From: Sinohyriopsis cumingii
Taxonomy: Eukaryota > Mollusca > Bivalvia > Unionida > Unionidae
Reading direction: 5' to 3'
Length of the DNA: 64,000 nucleotides
NCBI GenBank assembly: GCA_028554795.2
Contig: CM068825.1
Location: 91,570,951-91,634,950, forward strand
Position numbers and translations under genes: made by a program. Shown in pieces: positions 21,600-33,303 of the stretch. Position 1 is the stretch's first letter. Every line of letters starts with the position of its first letter. The notes below the pieces were generated by a model, which was not told where the DNA came from, made no database searches, and saw nothing but the letters and a program-made list of their open reading frames with translations.

Positions 21600-23000
21600 A
21601 AATTGTAAGCAATGACCTCTGACTTTATCCCAAGGTCATTTAGTTTTGGTTTTCAAAATTCCTTCACAAATGTGCGTTTATATTTGTGGTCAGATACGAA
21701 GCATTTTTATTCAGAACCAAAAAATATACTTACTGAAGGCTGTATTTTGCTGAAAAACTCGTGGCAATGTCACCATTTACGCCACAGGAGTAGCTATAAC
21801 ACGATTTTCGAGACGACCACTGTGTCAACATTTTGGAAGTCAGAAAAGCATCATTTTTCTTTTAGAACCAGCTATATATTTCTATAATGTTTTAGTGACA
21901 ACTTCGTGTCTATATGACGTGATCAATTACATATCATAATATGTCTATGTTGGAAAACTTCATATCGATACGATCATCAGGAAAATAAGTACTAACATAT
22001 TTCAAGTTGGCCACCATAGTGGATATATACTGGATGTCAGATTGACACCATTTTCATTATTTACGCACCAGATCGCATAAAAAGTCTTTGTGTCACCTGG
22101 TCCATCCGTTTAGGAGAAGCAACACAAAAAAAGAAGAGATTTTGGATATGGCTCCTATGCCGGTCATAATGGCTGTCACAACGGAACCAGCGTCATTTAG
22201 AACCAACCAGACATGACAAGAAATATTTTCTATGTTACAATTCCATGTCGCAATGGCAAGATTTGACGGTCGTGTTGGAGGTCAGCGCCATTATTATTTA
22301 GTACCAACTAGTATATTATTTAGTAAAATTGTCCCATATCGATATGATCACCGTTCAGGAAAAGAAGCAAGCACAAGATTTTGACTTTTATATCGGCACC
22401 ATTTTTATTTGTTAAAAAACTCATCCATGTCCTTATGACCATCCGTTCAGGAGACCAAGCGATAGAAAGATTTGCAAGATGGACGCCATGACGGTAGTAC
22501 TGGATGTCGGTATGGTGTCATTTTCGCTGAGGATGAACCAAACATCAAAAAAGTTTTTAAGTGAAAACTACATATCTATAAGACCATCCGTCTGGAGAAG
22601 TGAGAACAAGGTTTTCAAGATGGCCGCCACGGCAGTCGTATTGGATATCCGTGGGATACTATTTTCATTCAGGATCAACTAGAAACTTAGGAAGTCTTTT
22701 ACTGAAAACTCTTTGTGGACACCACCATTTATCTGCTCAGACGAAGTAACGATAGCAAGATTTTTATGATGTCAGATACGTAAAATTTCCATTTTTGAAA
22801 AGCCATTACTTTTATAACAGCCATTATAGAGGTTTTTTTTTTTTAGAGAAACACACATGTCGATATGACCATCCGTTCACGAAAGAAGGGATAACAATAT
22901 TTTCAAGCGGGCAACCGTAGTGGCCATGATCAAACTTACATAGACATCATTTTGATTTAGATCTAAGTAGGTACCATAAGAAGTCTTTTAGTGAAAACTA
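21600..23000 (+). repeat. Degenerate long tandem repeat (~150-190 bp units)
   Basis: Blocks recur in order: GACCATCCGTTCAGGAGA, AAGATGGCCGCCAC, CATTTTCATT, then AAGTCTTTTAGTGAAAACT. At least six diverged units can be followed by eye. The short open frames inside are not conserved between units. Confidence 0.6.
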
Positions 23001-23023
23001 TATGGTGCATTCGTAAACAGCCC

Positions 23024-23025
<2 letters not shown>

Positions 23026-23066
<41 letters not shown>

Positions 23067-23068
23067 GG
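23026..23068 (+). repeat. (GA)n microsatellite
   Basis: A GA run with one GGG interruption near its end. Confidence 0.95.
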
Positions 23069-25950
23069 CTGGGTGGGTGGGAATAGTTACGAATGAAGAG
23101 GAGACTGAAATCAGCAACTAATGTTTGTACACAACTTGCTGAGGGTGAATACAAGTATTCATTGCATGTGAACAACCTATACTTGAAAGAATTGCCAGCT
23201 GAATGCCATCACAATGAACTACTACTGGCATGTTGCTTTCATTACATCATGAAGATAATAATCTTGACCATATGGTGGCTATTGTACTGACATTGCTATT
23301 TTAATTGTTATTTTAAGCACAGTAATTACTCATCTGTAACTCCAGCCATATACATGATCTTCTCAGATTAGGACATTTGAGGCGAAACCTAACCTTAACG
23401 ATTACACAAATCACGATATGCTTTAAAAGGCTGAATACAATCAGTGATCGAAATCTGAGTTTATTCGGGTTTAATTACTATCATCTTATCGATGCATTGT
23501 CCCAATCTCCTTCTCTTTCTGATGCAGTAGCTGATGTAACTGTATCTTCCAGGTTTCGTACGAACAAGTTCGAAACCGTACCGACTATCGGTAATTACAT
23601 ATCCACAGCCAAATATTTGACAGCTGTAATCTTATCTCATATGATTGTACAGTGCGTGTTCTACTGTAGTAACAAGATGGACGGCGGTTATTAACCCCTT
23701 TCTTTTTCTACTGCGTAATAAAGAGGCGATATTACATCAATAAATATAAAAGTATGTCAAAGTGAAGATAGTGACTGGTACTCATCACCTATCATATTGT
23801 TTCTGTCAACTACTACCTGTTTACGGTACGTCAACTAATTAAATGTGTTGCGGCAAATGAACAGATACTGTAAAATGTGACAGTTGCTAAAAAGGGAAGA
23901 AAATAGAAGAGAATGCGCGTGTCAACATAAAAGTGATGGTGGGTATTGGATACTTGATTATTACATCAGAAATCATTGATGATGAAACGTTTAAATGTGA
24001 GTGGGGAAGAACAGTAATCTATAACGTTTAACAAACATTGCAAAAACAAACGTACACCAAACGTATGTGTAAGATTACTGTGAAACTCGAGAATCACATT
24101 AATTAATATACGAAAGATGTAGAGTAAAAAAAGAAGCTGGAAAGGAATTGCTTAAACAATTAAAAGAGGAAAATAAACAATAGAGTAAACATGTTCTAGC
24201 TTATAACATGTTTGAAGTAAAGGAAGATAAACTTCTTCCTCTTTCAAAATTCCACACTTTGTAGATTCATGCAACTGCAAATTTTTTTCTGTAATTTGTT
24301 TTGATTTTTTTTTTGGTCTATATTTGTTAGCTAACGTATTTCATTAGCGGTCCTTAGAGTGTTTACGCTAATGTGGGACTGTTAATAAAAGAAAGGTCTT
24401 TGTTTCAAATGCCGAGAAAATCTACTTTTAGTAATAGCTGACTTGTCAACACGTGTTAAAGCATATCCAGATTCAAACAATAGCTTTATGGTTGTTTGTA
24501 TGCTATGCAATGTGAAAGGTTAATTCAATTTTAAACATTTATGAAATGGTGCTCATAATTTTATGGCGGAATATGCAGAAATTTGTGTTCTATGCGATGA
24601 CTATTAAACATTTCATTTGGCTAAATAAATTAAAATTAATCAATCAATATAAGTACATGCTATGTTAGAAGTTTCTTGACTGACATATTTAAATTAAATA
24701 CTTTTTATGACAGTATGCATGAGACATAAATAAATAACTGAATTAAAGAGTTCAAACTGGCCAGTGGCACAGTCCTGAATCTTGTTCACATTTAGATTTA
24801 ATATATCCTAACAGTGTAGCCTCGACTCCTGTCACATATGCGCACAAATTATTCATTATATGGGTACTTTCGTGTGCTCAAGTCTATTGCCTAACCCTTC
24901 GCTTCGCTGAACATAATCCGAAAGCAAAAAACTGATGTAATGACACCCCCCCCCAAAAAAAAAAAACACACACACAAAAAGAAACAACCAACGATGACAC
25001 GAAAGAGTTAAAGGTTAAAACGCCAGAAATCATAATTCGGCCAGAATGAATAACTTAGATCGAATGAAATGGACTAAATCATGAAAGGCATACATTACAT
25101 TTGAAAAATCATCTTAAAGTGATAAAAACGGACCAACAGCTTAACATTTTGAAAATTGGAGTTGTGACATGTATTAGTTAACACCGTATTTTTAATCCTA
25201 TAAGTGCAATAAAGGATTTCATACATAAACTGATTTTTGCTTTACAAACCCAGAATGTATTAGCGGCAATTTCTGAGACAGTTTTAAATTTATCACTTCA
25301 GTAAATTTACATACTGTTTATGCTTTTAAAAATGAAATTGTTTATTAAAAATTTGGTTAATAAGAGATCTGTGAAAATATAAACGTATAAAGTCTGTAAT
25401 ATAAAGACAGCTGGAAAATGATCTACAAATTTAATGTTGTCGAATGTGCTATTAACACCGGTATCGTACCACACATTTGTTGGAATTTTGCTTTGTCCAC
25501 TGAGTATGTTAAAAGCGATAATGATTTCCGTGTCATTATGACTGAACCTTATCTGTAATTCTATGAATTAAAAAAACAGCAAATATTTTATGATTATGTA
25601 TATGTTCTTATTAGGACAGAATTTTTCAGTACAAGGATGTCATGTTTACCCCGACCCAGAGTAGCCCAGTTTGAAACATGTATAATCAAGGTAATTCTGA
25701 CGGGTCATTGTTTGATGTCGAACATTGCCGAAGGCTAGCACTAATCAGTTACGTAAGATTGTTGTGGCTAGAATCGAAAAACCGGACATCGGAGTTGTGA
25801 GGCGCCCGATAGCCAATTATCACCTAGGTGTCGAAATGTTCCCAGATCAAAAGAAATTGCATGAAGAAGTGGGAGTGTCCTAACTTCTTTCCCCTGCAAA
25901 CAGACAGACAGGTTGAACTGGCCGCTAAGACGATTGGACAGGGGCACAGC
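23069..25950. other. AT-rich non-coding stretch
   Basis: A 105-codon frame at 23377-23694 lacks an ATG start and any recognisable domain. A poly-C/poly-A patch lies near 24945-24980. Nothing else was recognised. Confidence 0.5.
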
Positions 25951-26429
25951 GCCACCCAATCAGAATCGAGATGGGGGGAGACCTTGATTTGGGTAGAATG
26001 ATATCCCTGCGTTTTCCGGCAAAAGTTAGTTCGCTGAGAGAAATTACCCAGAGAAGAGGTTAGCGTAACTCCGAATAGCCATTCGTTATTGGTGGGAAAA
26101 TCTTAGAGCGGGAAATTCTAAGTACAGAAAGCTTCAAAAGGAAGCTTTGAGGGACAGACCAGTTAAAGTTTGGTCCCGTTGTCTCGGATAGAGACGGAGG
26201 AAAGGAGGGAAGGAGAAGAGGGTGGAGTTGAAGTCTGGGAGCGGAATTGGAGGAGGAGATAATATAGAGGGAAAGGAGAAGACCGTACTACATGTCTTCG
26301 AAAGTAGGGAAAATGTATATAATAGTTCTTTCAACAGTTTAGACTTGATTGTAATGGAGATCATTTAAAAAACAGTGAATTCTGGGACAATACTTTTAAA
26401 ACAAAATTGCTGATAAAGAAGTGTATTTG

Positions 26430-26540
26430 ATGTATCCTTGTTTTGATGCTGAGGGTTCATTTGCTTACAAAAATATTGGTAAACTATGGGAAGAAGTTAA
26501 ACGAGACAAGAATATAATAAAATACGCTGAAATGACAAAA
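26430..26540 (+). pseudogene. Decayed coding fragment, possibly part of the Polinton relic
   Basis: A frame of about 38 residues (containing LMYPCFDAEGSFAYK and GKLWEEVKRDK) ends at a TAA. It lies about 260 bases upstream of the integrase relic, on the same strand. I do not recognise the protein; association with the same element is by position only. Confidence 0.3.
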
Positions 26541-26799
26541 TAATCAATTGAAGAGTCTGCATACACATTATGTGTGCAGACGCTCAATTTCTAGCAAATA
26601 TTATTCACATGCAATCATACCTGAAGGATAATAACGGATATTAATGCATTTTAACTGTGATGGAGATCATCTCCAAATATGCATGGATAAGAAAGTTTAG
26701 TCAAAGCGGGAAAGGTGTAGTTCGATGAAGGGAAACAACATTACGACTGCAAAGTTAAGGAGTTATTGGATAAAGACAATACTGAATAATTTTCCATGT

Positions 26800-27542
26800 A
26801 CATTCTCAGAAAAGAAAGCATCTGTAATAGAAATCCTTTAAGAAGCAAAGAAAACTAGAATGTGAAAATATCTAACACAAAACGAAACAAGAAAATGGAC
26901 TGATGTATTGCCTACACTTATCGATGGATAAAAAAAACAAACAGTTAAAGCTCATCAGGTGGAGCGTTCGACACGTAATTAAATGATTTGGGTTCAATAC
27001 CTATCCAGGACATCCCGGGTTGGTTACCATAGTGTTTACTTCGGAAGTTCATGAAGGTCCCATTTCGTTGGCAAGATAAGGCCAATAATGTGTAATAAAA
27101 GCTGTTAAAACCAACCAAAAATAACATAACAGTTAGAACAGGGCAATATATAGGACACTGATCCAAGCAACAGATGTAAAGTATGAATCAGTTTATTTGC
27201 TCACCAAGCAACAGATAACAGGTACCTAAATACAATACAGGCCAGACAGTTACGATTTCACAATTTATAAATATTTTTGCAAAAAGCACTCGGCTTATTC
27301 GTACTGAAGAGATTTTTAGGATCCGACAAGTAATTTTAGATAATCCAGTTGTTTACAAACTGACTAACTAAAGGGAAAAAAAATCTGATGAGATATTTTC
27401 CCAGCAAGAATTATTTCTATTCGACAAACAAGACGACGTTTACAGCATAAAGAGTGTGTAGACCAAAAATAAGAACCAGAATAAATATGTATTTTTAAAT
27501 CATAGGATAAATGAGTCATTTAACAGTTCAGTTGATTATACC
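26800..27542 (+). pseudogene. Polinton/Maverick-type integrase and chromodomain relic
   Basis: From 26800 one frame reads FSEKKASVIE, then two in-frame stops, then NETRKWTDVLPTLIDG and a stop. This resembles the C-terminal integrase core of Polinton-like elements (SEKKASV-ER…, W-x-DVLP-LV-YN). After an interruption containing a SINE, 27299-27542 reads EEIFRIRQVILDNPVVYKLT, then QQELFLFDKQDDVYSI and NESFNSSVDYT, the order expected of the linker and chromodomain at the end of that integrase. At least three internal stops and the insertion make it non-functional. The family match is from memory of the motifs, not a search. Confidence 0.55.
26944..27125 (+). mobile_element. SINE family C (tRNA-derived)
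   Basis: The head resembles a tRNA A box (AGCTCATCAGGTGGAGCG) and B box (GGGTTCAATACC). The body shares CCCATTTCGTTGGCAAGATA and CCAATAATGTGTAATA with the minus-strand copy at 9286-9440. It interrupts the integrase relic. Confidence 0.55.
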
Positions 27543-28792
27543 GTGTCATTAAAGTAAATGGAATACAAAAAGTTAGTCACTCCCAAATTTAAAGAACTAC
27601 CAGAAACTATAATGAAACAAATTATACTTAAGTACAGACAATGTGTGATGAATCAATCCAGCCCCAAAGGACACAATATGGTATAGCAACATAACATTTT
27701 GGACCTGGATAATATTCCCATCATCACCAACAATGGAACTATTCGATATTCATGATGACACTTTCGAAAGACGATGATGACAGGTTTGGCAGAGAATGTT
27801 ATACATACTGCAGAATAAAATAGGTTTATTAATTTATATTTTAATTCTTGAACGAATCTCAATAGAATCAAAGAAAGAGAATAATTAGTAGCCAAAAAAT
27901 TGAATGGTGGATAAGGTACAATAATGAGGAAGATAAAAAAGCAGCGTTAGATTCATTTTTTAACAATACAAATAGCAAACAAACTTTTATCATGGTCTCC
28001 TACAAATGCGGTGAAGTAAACAAAATGGAATGGCACAAGTCACAACACCAAAGATATGAAGAAATCAGATTAATGTATATTAATGGATGAAGTAATTGAA
28101 TCAGAGAAAACAATCAGAAAATAGTTACTTCCATGTGTAGAAAAACTGTTACAAGAGAATCGTCATGCTTTCAAAAGATAAGTTTTAAAATCACTTTGTA
28201 TTGACAACATAGCTATATCATAAATGCCTGCAAAAATTATTTCGCCAAAAGCCACATATACAAGAAGAAACTTCAATCATCTTTCATCCATCATGGAACT
28301 AGATGGGATATTAATATGAAACGGACAAAAGATACCTAAAATTATTATACGAAGGCTGCATGAAACGTTTAACAGAGTTATAAACCTTAGCAGATTTCAC
28401 GGTGTTTCTTTTCTACTGAAACATGTGTACAAAACACCCATACAAAGATCATCCGTACAAACCTGCCAATAAAACCTTGACGATTATAAGCAGTGGTGTC
28501 ATATATACCAGATCAAAATAAAAAGATCCCATTAAGAACATCGAAAATGAATACAGAATATCTTTAAATGCATGTGAAATCGTTGACAGAAAAAAACAAA
28601 ACAAAAGTGACAAAAGGAAAAAGACACAGTAATATCGACATGTCAGTTATGTATAATGGAAACAGAAACAGTTTCTTTTCTGAAATAAAAGATTTATTAA
28701 GATTAGTGCCATCTCAGGTAAATAAACACCCACTAAAATGTGATTTTACAGAAAGTACAACTTTTTTATATATACAATTACACTGAAGATAG
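27543..28792. other. Unrecognised AT-rich stretch, perhaps further decayed element
   Basis: It has scattered short frames (for example 28568-28786) with a lysine-rich bias but no recognisable domain. It may be the continuation of the Polinton relic; nothing shows this directly. Confidence 0.3.
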
Positions 28793-28935
28793 CATTCAAT
28801 TTTATGACAATGTAGATAACATTCAGTTTTATGACAATGAGGATAACATTGAGTTTATGACACGAGGAAAACACTTGAGTTTTATAACACTTAGGATCAC
28901 ATTGAGTTTCATAACGCTGAGGATAACATTCAGCT
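28793..28935 (+). repeat. ~27-bp degenerate tandem repeat
   Basis: About five units around GATAACATTCAGTTTTATGA. They vary and occasionally shift frame. Confidence 0.7.
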
Positions 28936-28991
28936 GCGACGAGACAAAGCCTAATAATTTATGAGATTTTAACTGGCAATCAAGCTAAGCT

Positions 28992-28995
<4 letters not shown>

Positions 28996-29069
<74 letters not shown>
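28996..29069 (+). repeat. Compound (CT)n(AC)n microsatellite
   Basis: About 22 CT units pass directly into about 14 AC units. Confidence 0.95.
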
Positions 29070-29073
<4 letters not shown>

Positions 29074-29536
29074 CGTACTGATCTGGTACTTGCCATTTGC
29101 ATTGCTAGTCACATGGCTACCAAACTCTCGCATCCAACATGTCCATGACATCAGAGGTCCAATAGTTACGTGATATGAACAAACCCATTTCCAATCCAAA
29201 ATATTAAACGAAAGTTGGTAATGTTTGCAGGAAAACGAAAGAACATACAATTTTAATATATCTATTCCGATAACAAAAACCAGAAACATGTCATTGTCGC
29301 AGCAACCTGGACAAAGCCAGATTTACCAAGCAGATAGCAAACGTCATTAACGTTATGACCAGTAAAAACATGGCGGACTCGTGTTCTGCTTGTTTAGTTA
29401 CATCTTTGATATTGGCACAAGCATCTGTCAGAAACAAAGTTTTAGAACCATGGAAAACATTCATGAGTAATTATAAACATTTGTCAAATTGGCATGGAAA
29501 ACATTAATAAATAATTATAAGCATTTGTCAAATTAG

Positions 29537-29710
29537 TTGTTGTTGTTGTAGGGTTTAACGCCATTTTTCAGCACACGATAGGCTATACATGGCGGCCAGT
29601 ATTAATGGTGGAGGAAGAACCCGGGAAAACCCCGGAAAGAACCGACCCACGAGAAGCTACTGGCAAGCTTTCTCACATACCTACATTAGCCGAATCCGAG
29701 ACTCGAACCC
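29537..29710 (-). mobile_element. SINE family B, 5'-truncated, minus strand
   Basis: The tail (GTTGTTGTTGTAGGGTTTAACGCC on the plus strand, read in two parts) is at the left. The element stops within the B box (GAGACTCGAACCC), so most of the tRNA head is missing. A perfect 12-bp target duplication TTGTCAAATTAG flanks it (29525-29536, 29711-29722), formed from the minisatellite. The truncation fits incomplete reverse transcription. Confidence 0.92.
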
Positions 29711-30355
29711 TTGTCAAATTAGTATGGAAGACATTAATGTGTAATTATAAGCTTTTGTTTAATTATTATAGAAAACATTAATGTGTAATTATAAGCATTT
29801 TTTAATTATTATAGAAAACATTAATGTGTAATTATAAGCATTTTTTAATTATTATAGAAAACATTAATGTGTAATTATAAGCATTTTTTAATTATTATAG
29901 AAAACATTAATGTGTAATTATAAGCATTTTTTAATTATTATAGAAAACATTAATGTGTAATTATAAGCTTGGTCTAATTAGCATGGAAAACATTCATGTG
30001 TAATTATAAGCATTTGTCTAGTTAGTATGGAAAACATTAATGTTTAATTATAAGCATTTGTCTAGTTAGTATGGAAAACATTAATGTTTAATTACACTGG
30101 TCAACAGTGAAATCATTACTGACTTGAAAAGGCCCTAATCTGTAGTATTTTGGTGTGCCGAACACGAATATAACCGTGAAAAATTTGTATTGGCTCTCGT
30201 TTTGAAGATATTCATATACCTCATTTTCTATGTTTCACTGTGTAAATTTCTCCAGTAGGACTGCAGCAACATCCGGAATAATGATGTAACATTGCATAAT
30301 ACCATCATGCTCACATCATCCACAGTTGATTGCATCATTTTCTGATGCAATGCAA

Positions 30356-30474
30356 TACTAATGCCATGCGGCTGCTGAAGTAAGTTGACGTCAGCAGTGT
30401 ACTATACATGTGTAGGCCTATTATACTAATGCCAGGCGGCTGCTGAAGCTGACGTAAGCAGTGTACTATATAAA
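30356..30474 (+). promoter_or_regulatory. Transposon promoter: duplicated CRE-like site and TATA box
   Basis: A ~50-bp block, from ACTAATGCCATGCGGCTGCT through the GCAGTGTACTATA that follows it, occurs twice (about 30358-30405 and 30425-30470). Each copy has a CRE-type site: TGACGTCA at 30386-30393 and TGACGTAA at 30450-30457. TATATAAA at 30467-30474 lies 115 bases before the ATG at 30589. CREB/ATF or AP-1-type factors could bind; that is an inference. Confidence 0.6.
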
Positions 30475-30588
30475 GCCCAATCAGATAGGTTCAGCATTTA
30501 AAATATTTTAGACGTTGTGCGAGACAGTTCAAGCTACTGTTACATAAAACTTATTTTTTTATCCATTTACGTACAATAAAGAACAGTA

Positions 30589-32277
30589 ATGCCTCGAAAG
30601 TGTGTTAATACCGCGGACAATTTTTGCTATATTTGTGGGGAAGTGACATTTGCCAACCAGAAGAAAAGTATCAATTCTCAAGTGAAGAAGGCATATCATC
30701 TTTACTTCGGATGCAAGGTTGGTGACCAAGACAAGCCTTGGGCTCCGCATATATGCTGTGCTACATGTACAACACAGCTTTCACAGTGGTTGAATTGCAA
30801 AAGGTCATCAATGCCGTTTGCAGTCCCAATGGTGTGGAGAGAGCCAAGCAACCACCTAAATGACTGTTACTTCTGCTTGGTTCCTCCTCTTTCCGGCGGA
30901 ATAACGAAGCGAAAGAAGTCGAGAATAGTCTACCCAAACATTCCGTTTGCATTGAGACCAGTTCCACATGGTGAGGGACTTCCTATTCCAGAACCTCCAG
31001 CAGAATATTCTCTTGATTCATCTGACGAAGACAAAGGTGAGTCGACCTGTTCTTCTCCTGGTCCATCAGCATGCAGTGATCCAGATTTTCACTGTGGTGC
31101 ATCATCAACCCCACACAGAATAACACAGGAAGAACTAAATGACCTGATTCGTGATTTGGACTTATCAAAGAACAAGGCAGAATTGCTAGGATCAAGACTC
31201 CAACAATGGAATCTTCTAGAAGAAGATGTCACAATTACTGCATATCGAAAGCGCCACCAGCAATTGGAGCCTTTCTTCAGAAAGGAAAGTAATCTGATAT
31301 TCTGTTCCGATATTGAGGGCCTCATGAATGCTTTAAAAATCACTCATGACCCACAAGAATGGAGACTATTTGTGGACTCTTCGAAACTGAGTCTCAAGGC
31401 TGTGCTTTTGCACAATGGAAACATTCTTCCATCTATTCCAGTAGCGTATGCTGTCCACATGAAAGAGACATACGATAACTTAAGGCAGCTACTGAATTCC
31501 ATTGAGTATAACAAGTACAGCTGGCACCTCTGTGGTGATTTGAAGGTAGTTGCCCTTTTAATGGGACTGCAGCAAGGATATACAAAATACATGTGTTTCT
31601 TATGCGAGTGGGATAGCCGAGCAAGGGAAATGCACTACATGAGGAAGGAATGGACTCACAGGCAGAATGTAGCCATTGGAGAGAAGAATATCCAACACCC
31701 AGCTCTGGTTGAGGCTCAGAAAATCTTGCTACCACCCCTTCACATCAAACTAGGTTTGATGAAGAACTTCGTGAAAGCCATTGACCGGACTTTGCCAGCA
31801 TTCCGATACCTGCATGAAAAATTCCCTCGACTCAGCGAAGCAAAGATTAAAGAGGGAGTTTTTGTGGGTCCTCAGATTCGAGAGCTTTTCAAAGATGACC
31901 GGTTCAACAACTTGCTGGAAGGTGACGCGAAACAAGCATGGAATGCTTTTCGCCTAGTTTTTACAAACTTCCTCGGAAATGTTAGGGCAGAAAACTATAA
32001 GGAACTAGTAGAAGACATGTTGATGAAGTATAAGAAACTTGGCTGCAATATGTCTCTAAAGATTCACTTCCTTCATTCCCATTTGGATTTCTTTCCTAGC
32101 AACTGTGGTATTGTTAGTGATGAACATGGCGAACGTTTTCATCAAGATATCGCAACAATGGAACAAAGATACCAGGGAAAATGGTCCACTACAATGCTGG
32201 CTGACTACTGCTGGACACTCCTCAGAGATGCTCCCGAACAGCTGTACAAGAGACAGGCGAAGAAATCTAAGATGTAG
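30589..32277 (+). CDS. Transposase-like protein of the CACTGG transposon, 562 aa, intact
   Basis: A single intronless frame starts at the ATG after TATATAAA and ends TAG. The N-terminus is cysteine-rich (C13-x2-C16, C42, H54, C56, C57, C60; then C93-x2-C96), like a zinc-binding DNA-recognition domain. An acidic, serine-rich linker (residues ~138-170) follows. The catalytic-type core has D263 (FVDSS), D317 (CGDLKVV) followed by CFLC (336-339), and E515 (DEHGERFHQD), a DDE-like layout with a zinc-type insertion after the second D as in CMC/RAG-like transposases. I remember similar proteins as uncharacterised entries in cnidarians and arthropods. It presumably cuts and pastes the surrounding element in the nucleus. 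No stop or frameshift is present, so it may be active or selected. Confidence 0.85.
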   Translation: MPRKCVNTADNFCYICGEVTFANQKKSINSQVKKAYHLYFGCKVGDQDKPWAPHICCATCTTQLSQWLNCKRSSMPFAVPMVWREPSNHLNDCYFCLVPPLSGGITKRKKSRIVYPNIPFALRPVPHGEGLPIPEPPAEYSLDSSDEDKGESTCSSPGPSACSDPDFHCGASSTPHRITQEELNDLIRDLDLSKNKAELLGSRLQQWNLLEEDVTITAYRKRHQQLEPFFRKESNLIFCSDIEGLMNALKITHDPQEWRLFVDSSKLSLKAVLLHNGNILPSIPVAYAVHMKETYDNLRQLLNSIEYNKYSWHLCGDLKVVALLMGLQQGYTKYMCFLCEWDSRAREMHYMRKEWTHRQNVAIGEKNIQHPALVEAQKILLPPLHIKLGLMKNFVKAIDRTLPAFRYLHEKFPRLSEAKIKEGVFVGPQIRELFKDDRFNNLLEGDAKQAWNAFRLVFTNFLGNVRAENYKELVEDMLMKYKKLGCNMSLKIHFLHSHLDFFPSNCGIVSDEHGERFHQDIATMEQRYQGKWSTTMLADYCWTLLRDAPEQLYKRQAKKSKM

Positions 32278-33303
32278 TCAATGACTTGATTTTTTATAGG
32301 TAGGCTATTACAGTTGACCTTTTACTATTGGAATGCATTTCGTTATGTAAACATTAATTTCTTGCAGATTACAAAAAACTAGAGCCAATTTTGCAATTTG
32401 ACTGTCATATTCGTGTTCAGCACATAAAAATTGATAAGAATTGACTAATTTTATTTCAGTAACATGACTTTTGTAAAAATTTGTTGTCCAGTGTTATAAG
32501 CATTTGTTTAATTAGTATGGAAAACATTAATGTGTAATTATAAGCATTTGTTTAATTAGTATGGAAAACATCAATGTGTAATTATAAGCATTTGTCTAAT
32601 TAGTATGGAAAACATCAATGTGTAATTATAAGCATTTGTCTAATTAGTATGGAAAACATTAATGTGTAATTATAAGCATTTGTTTAATTAGTATGGAAAA
32701 CATTAATGTTTAATTATAAGCATTTGTCTAATTAGTATGGAAAACAATATGTAATTATAAGCACTTGTCTAATTAGTATGGAAAACATTAATGTGTAATT
32801 ACAAGCATTTGTCTAATTAGTATGGAAAACATTAATGTGTAATTATAAGCATTTGTTTAATTAGTATGGAAAACATCAATGTGTAATTATAAGCATTTGT
32901 CTAATTAGTATGGAAAACATTAATGTGTAATTATAAGCATTTGTTTAATTAGTATGGAAAACATTAATGTGTAATTATAAGCATTTGTCTAATTAGTATG
33001 GAAAACATTAATGTGTAATTATAAGCATCTGTCTAATTAGTATGGAAAATATTAATGTGTAATTATAAGCATCTGTCTAATTAGTATGGAAAACATTAAT
33101 GTGTAATTATAAGCATCTGTCTAATTAGTATGGAAAACATTAATGTGTAATTATAAGCATCTGTCTAATTAGTATGGAAAACATTAATGTGTAATTATAA
33201 GCATCTGTCCAATTAGTATGGAAAATGTTAAAGTGTAACTACAAGCATTTGTCTAATTAGTATGGAAAATGTTAATGTGTAATTATAAGCATCTGTCTAA
33301 TTC

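Larger units (their letters stand above)
30095..32493 (+). mobile_element. Complete DNA transposon, 2399 bp, CACTGG termini, TTA target duplication
   Basis: The termini are inverted: CACTGGTCAACA at the left; the right end complement is CACTGGACAACA. A second inverted block nearer the gene (left GAACACGAATAT…TTGGCTCTCGTTTT at 30153-30203; right complement at 32375-32423) makes each arm about 110-120 bp. It sits in a 44-bp minisatellite unit, AATTATAAGC, which became AATTA-element-TTATAAGC, so the duplication is exactly TTA. It holds one gene. A CACTG start with a 3-bp duplication fits the CACTA/CMC (EnSpm-Chapaev) group; the assignment is an inference. Confidence 0.9.
29440..33303 (+). repeat. 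44-bp minisatellite split by two insertions
   Basis: The unit is TTAGTATGGAAAACATTAAT followed by GTGTAATTATAAGCATTTGTCTAA. The array runs 29440-29536, 29711-30094 and 32494-33303. A family B SINE sits in the first break and a 2.4-kb DNA transposon in the second. The units provide a known target sequence for both insertions. Confidence 0.93.

Noticed and set aside
23377..23694. 105-codon open frame
   Set aside because: It has no ATG start and no recognisable domain; no supporting splice sites were seen.
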